Assembly: GCA_964581355.1 (NCBI GenBank)
Contig: CAZOOA010000070.1
Coordinates: forward strand, 1 to 14,141
Origin: CAZOOA01 sp964581355
Lineage (GTDB): Bacteria > Bacillota > Dethiobacteria > DTU022 > UBA8154
Direction of reading: 5' to 3'
Length of the DNA stretch: 14,141 bases
The translations under genes and the position numbers were made by a program. Shown here piece after piece: positions 13,743 to 14,141 of this stretch; the stretch's first letter is position 1, and every line of letters begins with the position of its first letter. Below the pieces are notes generated by a model. It made no database searches. It saw nothing but the letters and a program-made list of their open reading frames with translations, and was not told the DNA's origin.

Positions 13743-14084
13743 CTATTCTGCATCGTTTTCGATAATGGTTAATACATCTTTTAAGGTCATTACCTTTGAA
13801 GGTCTTATTAAGTTACCTATGTGTTGATGATGAGGAAAAGTGTTTAAATTTCTATGGTGGGGAGAATTATCCCAGCGAATAATTAAAGATCCATCGTTTT
13901 TTTGCCATTGAAAGGAATAATTATAATCTTCCGATGAAACATACTTTCTAACATAAAGCAAAGTCTCATCGCTTAACTCAATTCTTAACTTTAAAAAGTA
14001 GAATGAAGCGCCTTGTTTATAATCCATGATTTCATATTTTTCAACTACCTTACAATGATCAAGATATTTCAATATCGGTAACAT
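13743..14084 (-). CDS. DUF6516 / TumE-family toxin candidate
   Basis: This 113-residue protein shows the DUF6516 pattern: YNYSFQWQ (54-61), LIIRWDNSPHH (67-77) and TFPHHQHIG (82-90), ending in a LKDVLTIIEN helix. From memory, this family includes TumE, the toxin of TumE-TumA systems, whose partner is a helix-turn-helix antitoxin. The histidine-rich core fits an RNA-acting or nuclease-like toxin, but its activity is not evident from sequence. The ATG at 14084 lies inside the 3' end of an upstream gene (26-bp overlap) and has only a weak ribosome binding site, so translational coupling is likely. The small 64-aa protein follows in the same frame after the TAG. Base composition is much more AT-rich than the rest of the window, consistent with horizontal acquisition. 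Confidence 0.75.
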   Translation of the reverse strand: MLPILKYLDHCKVVEKYEIMDYKQGASFYFLKLRIELSDETLLYVRKYVSSEDYNYSFQWQKNDGSLIIRWDNSPHHRNLNTFPHHQHIGNLIRPSKVMTLKDVLTIIENDAE

Positions 14085-14141
14085 GGTCTATCTCGCTTAA
14101 TTGTTTTTTGAGTTCATTATACTTTTGGTTGTACGCTTTCC
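14059..14141 (-). CDS. 3' end of an unidentified gene overlapping the TumE-type gene (partial)
   Basis: The frame is open from the window edge to a TGA at 14061-14059 and encodes a lysine-rich C-terminus (AYNQKYNELKKQLSEIDHVT, then DIEIS). It overlaps the start of the DUF6516 gene by 26 bp, a common arrangement in two-gene toxin-antitoxin operons. Only about 26 codons are visible, so the product cannot be named, and with so short a stretch the frame itself is not certain. It may be a partner of the toxin candidate. Confidence 0.4.
   Translation of the reverse strand, partial: KAYNQKYNELKKQLSEIDHVTDIEIS

Noticed and set aside
13512..14084. Read-through of the TAG between the TumE-type gene and the small downstream frame (for example as pyrrolysine)
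   Set aside because: The two frames are aligned, but TAG is the ordinary stop of several other genes here (GNAT, ureohydrolase, gdhA, aor, second recombinase), so it is not a reserved codon. Frame agreement has a one-in-three chance.

Overview
The window is about 14.1 kb of moderately GC-rich DNA (except the right end) with strong AAGGAGG-type ribosome binding sites and frequent TTG/GTG starts. Together with its gene content (a tungsten/molybdenum-type aldehyde:ferredoxin oxidoreductase, a glutamate dehydrogenase, sodium-coupled transport and agmatine-type ureohydrolysis), this suggests an anaerobic amino-acid-using Firmicute, perhaps of the Moorella/Desulfotomaculum/Pelotomaculum kind. That placement is an inference from style and content only. 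The sequence is a draft or metagenome assembly: exactly 100 N lie at 3619-3718, flanked on both sides by an identical 55-bp sequence.

Layout. Positions 9-1034 (-) encode a GNAT acetyltransferase, divergent from murJ (1327-2880, +), a MurJ/MviN lipid flippase. Convergent to murJ is a leftward pair: a sodium:solute symporter (6005 to 4407) followed by an agmatinase-family ureohydrolase (4140 to 2915). The ureohydrolase is split only by the assembly gap; collapsing the 55-bp overlap restores one 356-codon frame. Between the two genes lies a cluster of short degenerate repeats with the core AGAACCGTCC and a perfect 10-bp inverted repeat. A 640-bp non-coding divergent region (6006-6648) carries a good promoter for the symporter and several repeat or palindrome signals in front of gdhA (6649-7917, +). 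gdhA is followed after 126 bp by an aldehyde ferredoxin oxidoreductase (8044-9807, +). The aor gene ends in a nested stem-loop that includes its stop codon, followed by a clear rho-independent terminator. An extended -10 promoter with a 14-bp direct repeat around it then drives an unrecognised 405-aa polytopic membrane protein (10009-11226, +).

The right third looks accessory. Two tandem, apparently intact tyrosine recombinases (11471-12403 and 12526-13449, +) follow a 244-bp leader with two consecutive stem-loops. A bidirectional terminator separates them from a visibly AT-rich leftward cluster: the 3' end of an unknown gene, a DUF6516/TumE-type toxin candidate overlapping it by 26 bp, and a 64-aa protein resembling the C-terminal tail of Rpn-type (PD-(D/E)XK) transposase-nucleases.

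Taken together, the centre reads as amino-acid and polyamine catabolism: uptake by the symporter, agmatine or guanidino compound hydrolysis, glutamate deamination, and aldehyde oxidation to a carboxylate with reduced ferredoxin. The right end reads as a recombinase plus toxin-antitoxin-like accessory segment. No rRNA, tRNA or CRISPR array was recognised. I found no convincing wholly new system. The best candidates for a second look are the TumE cluster, the recombinase pair with its structured leader, the insert in the agmatinase, and the structured 3' end of aor.
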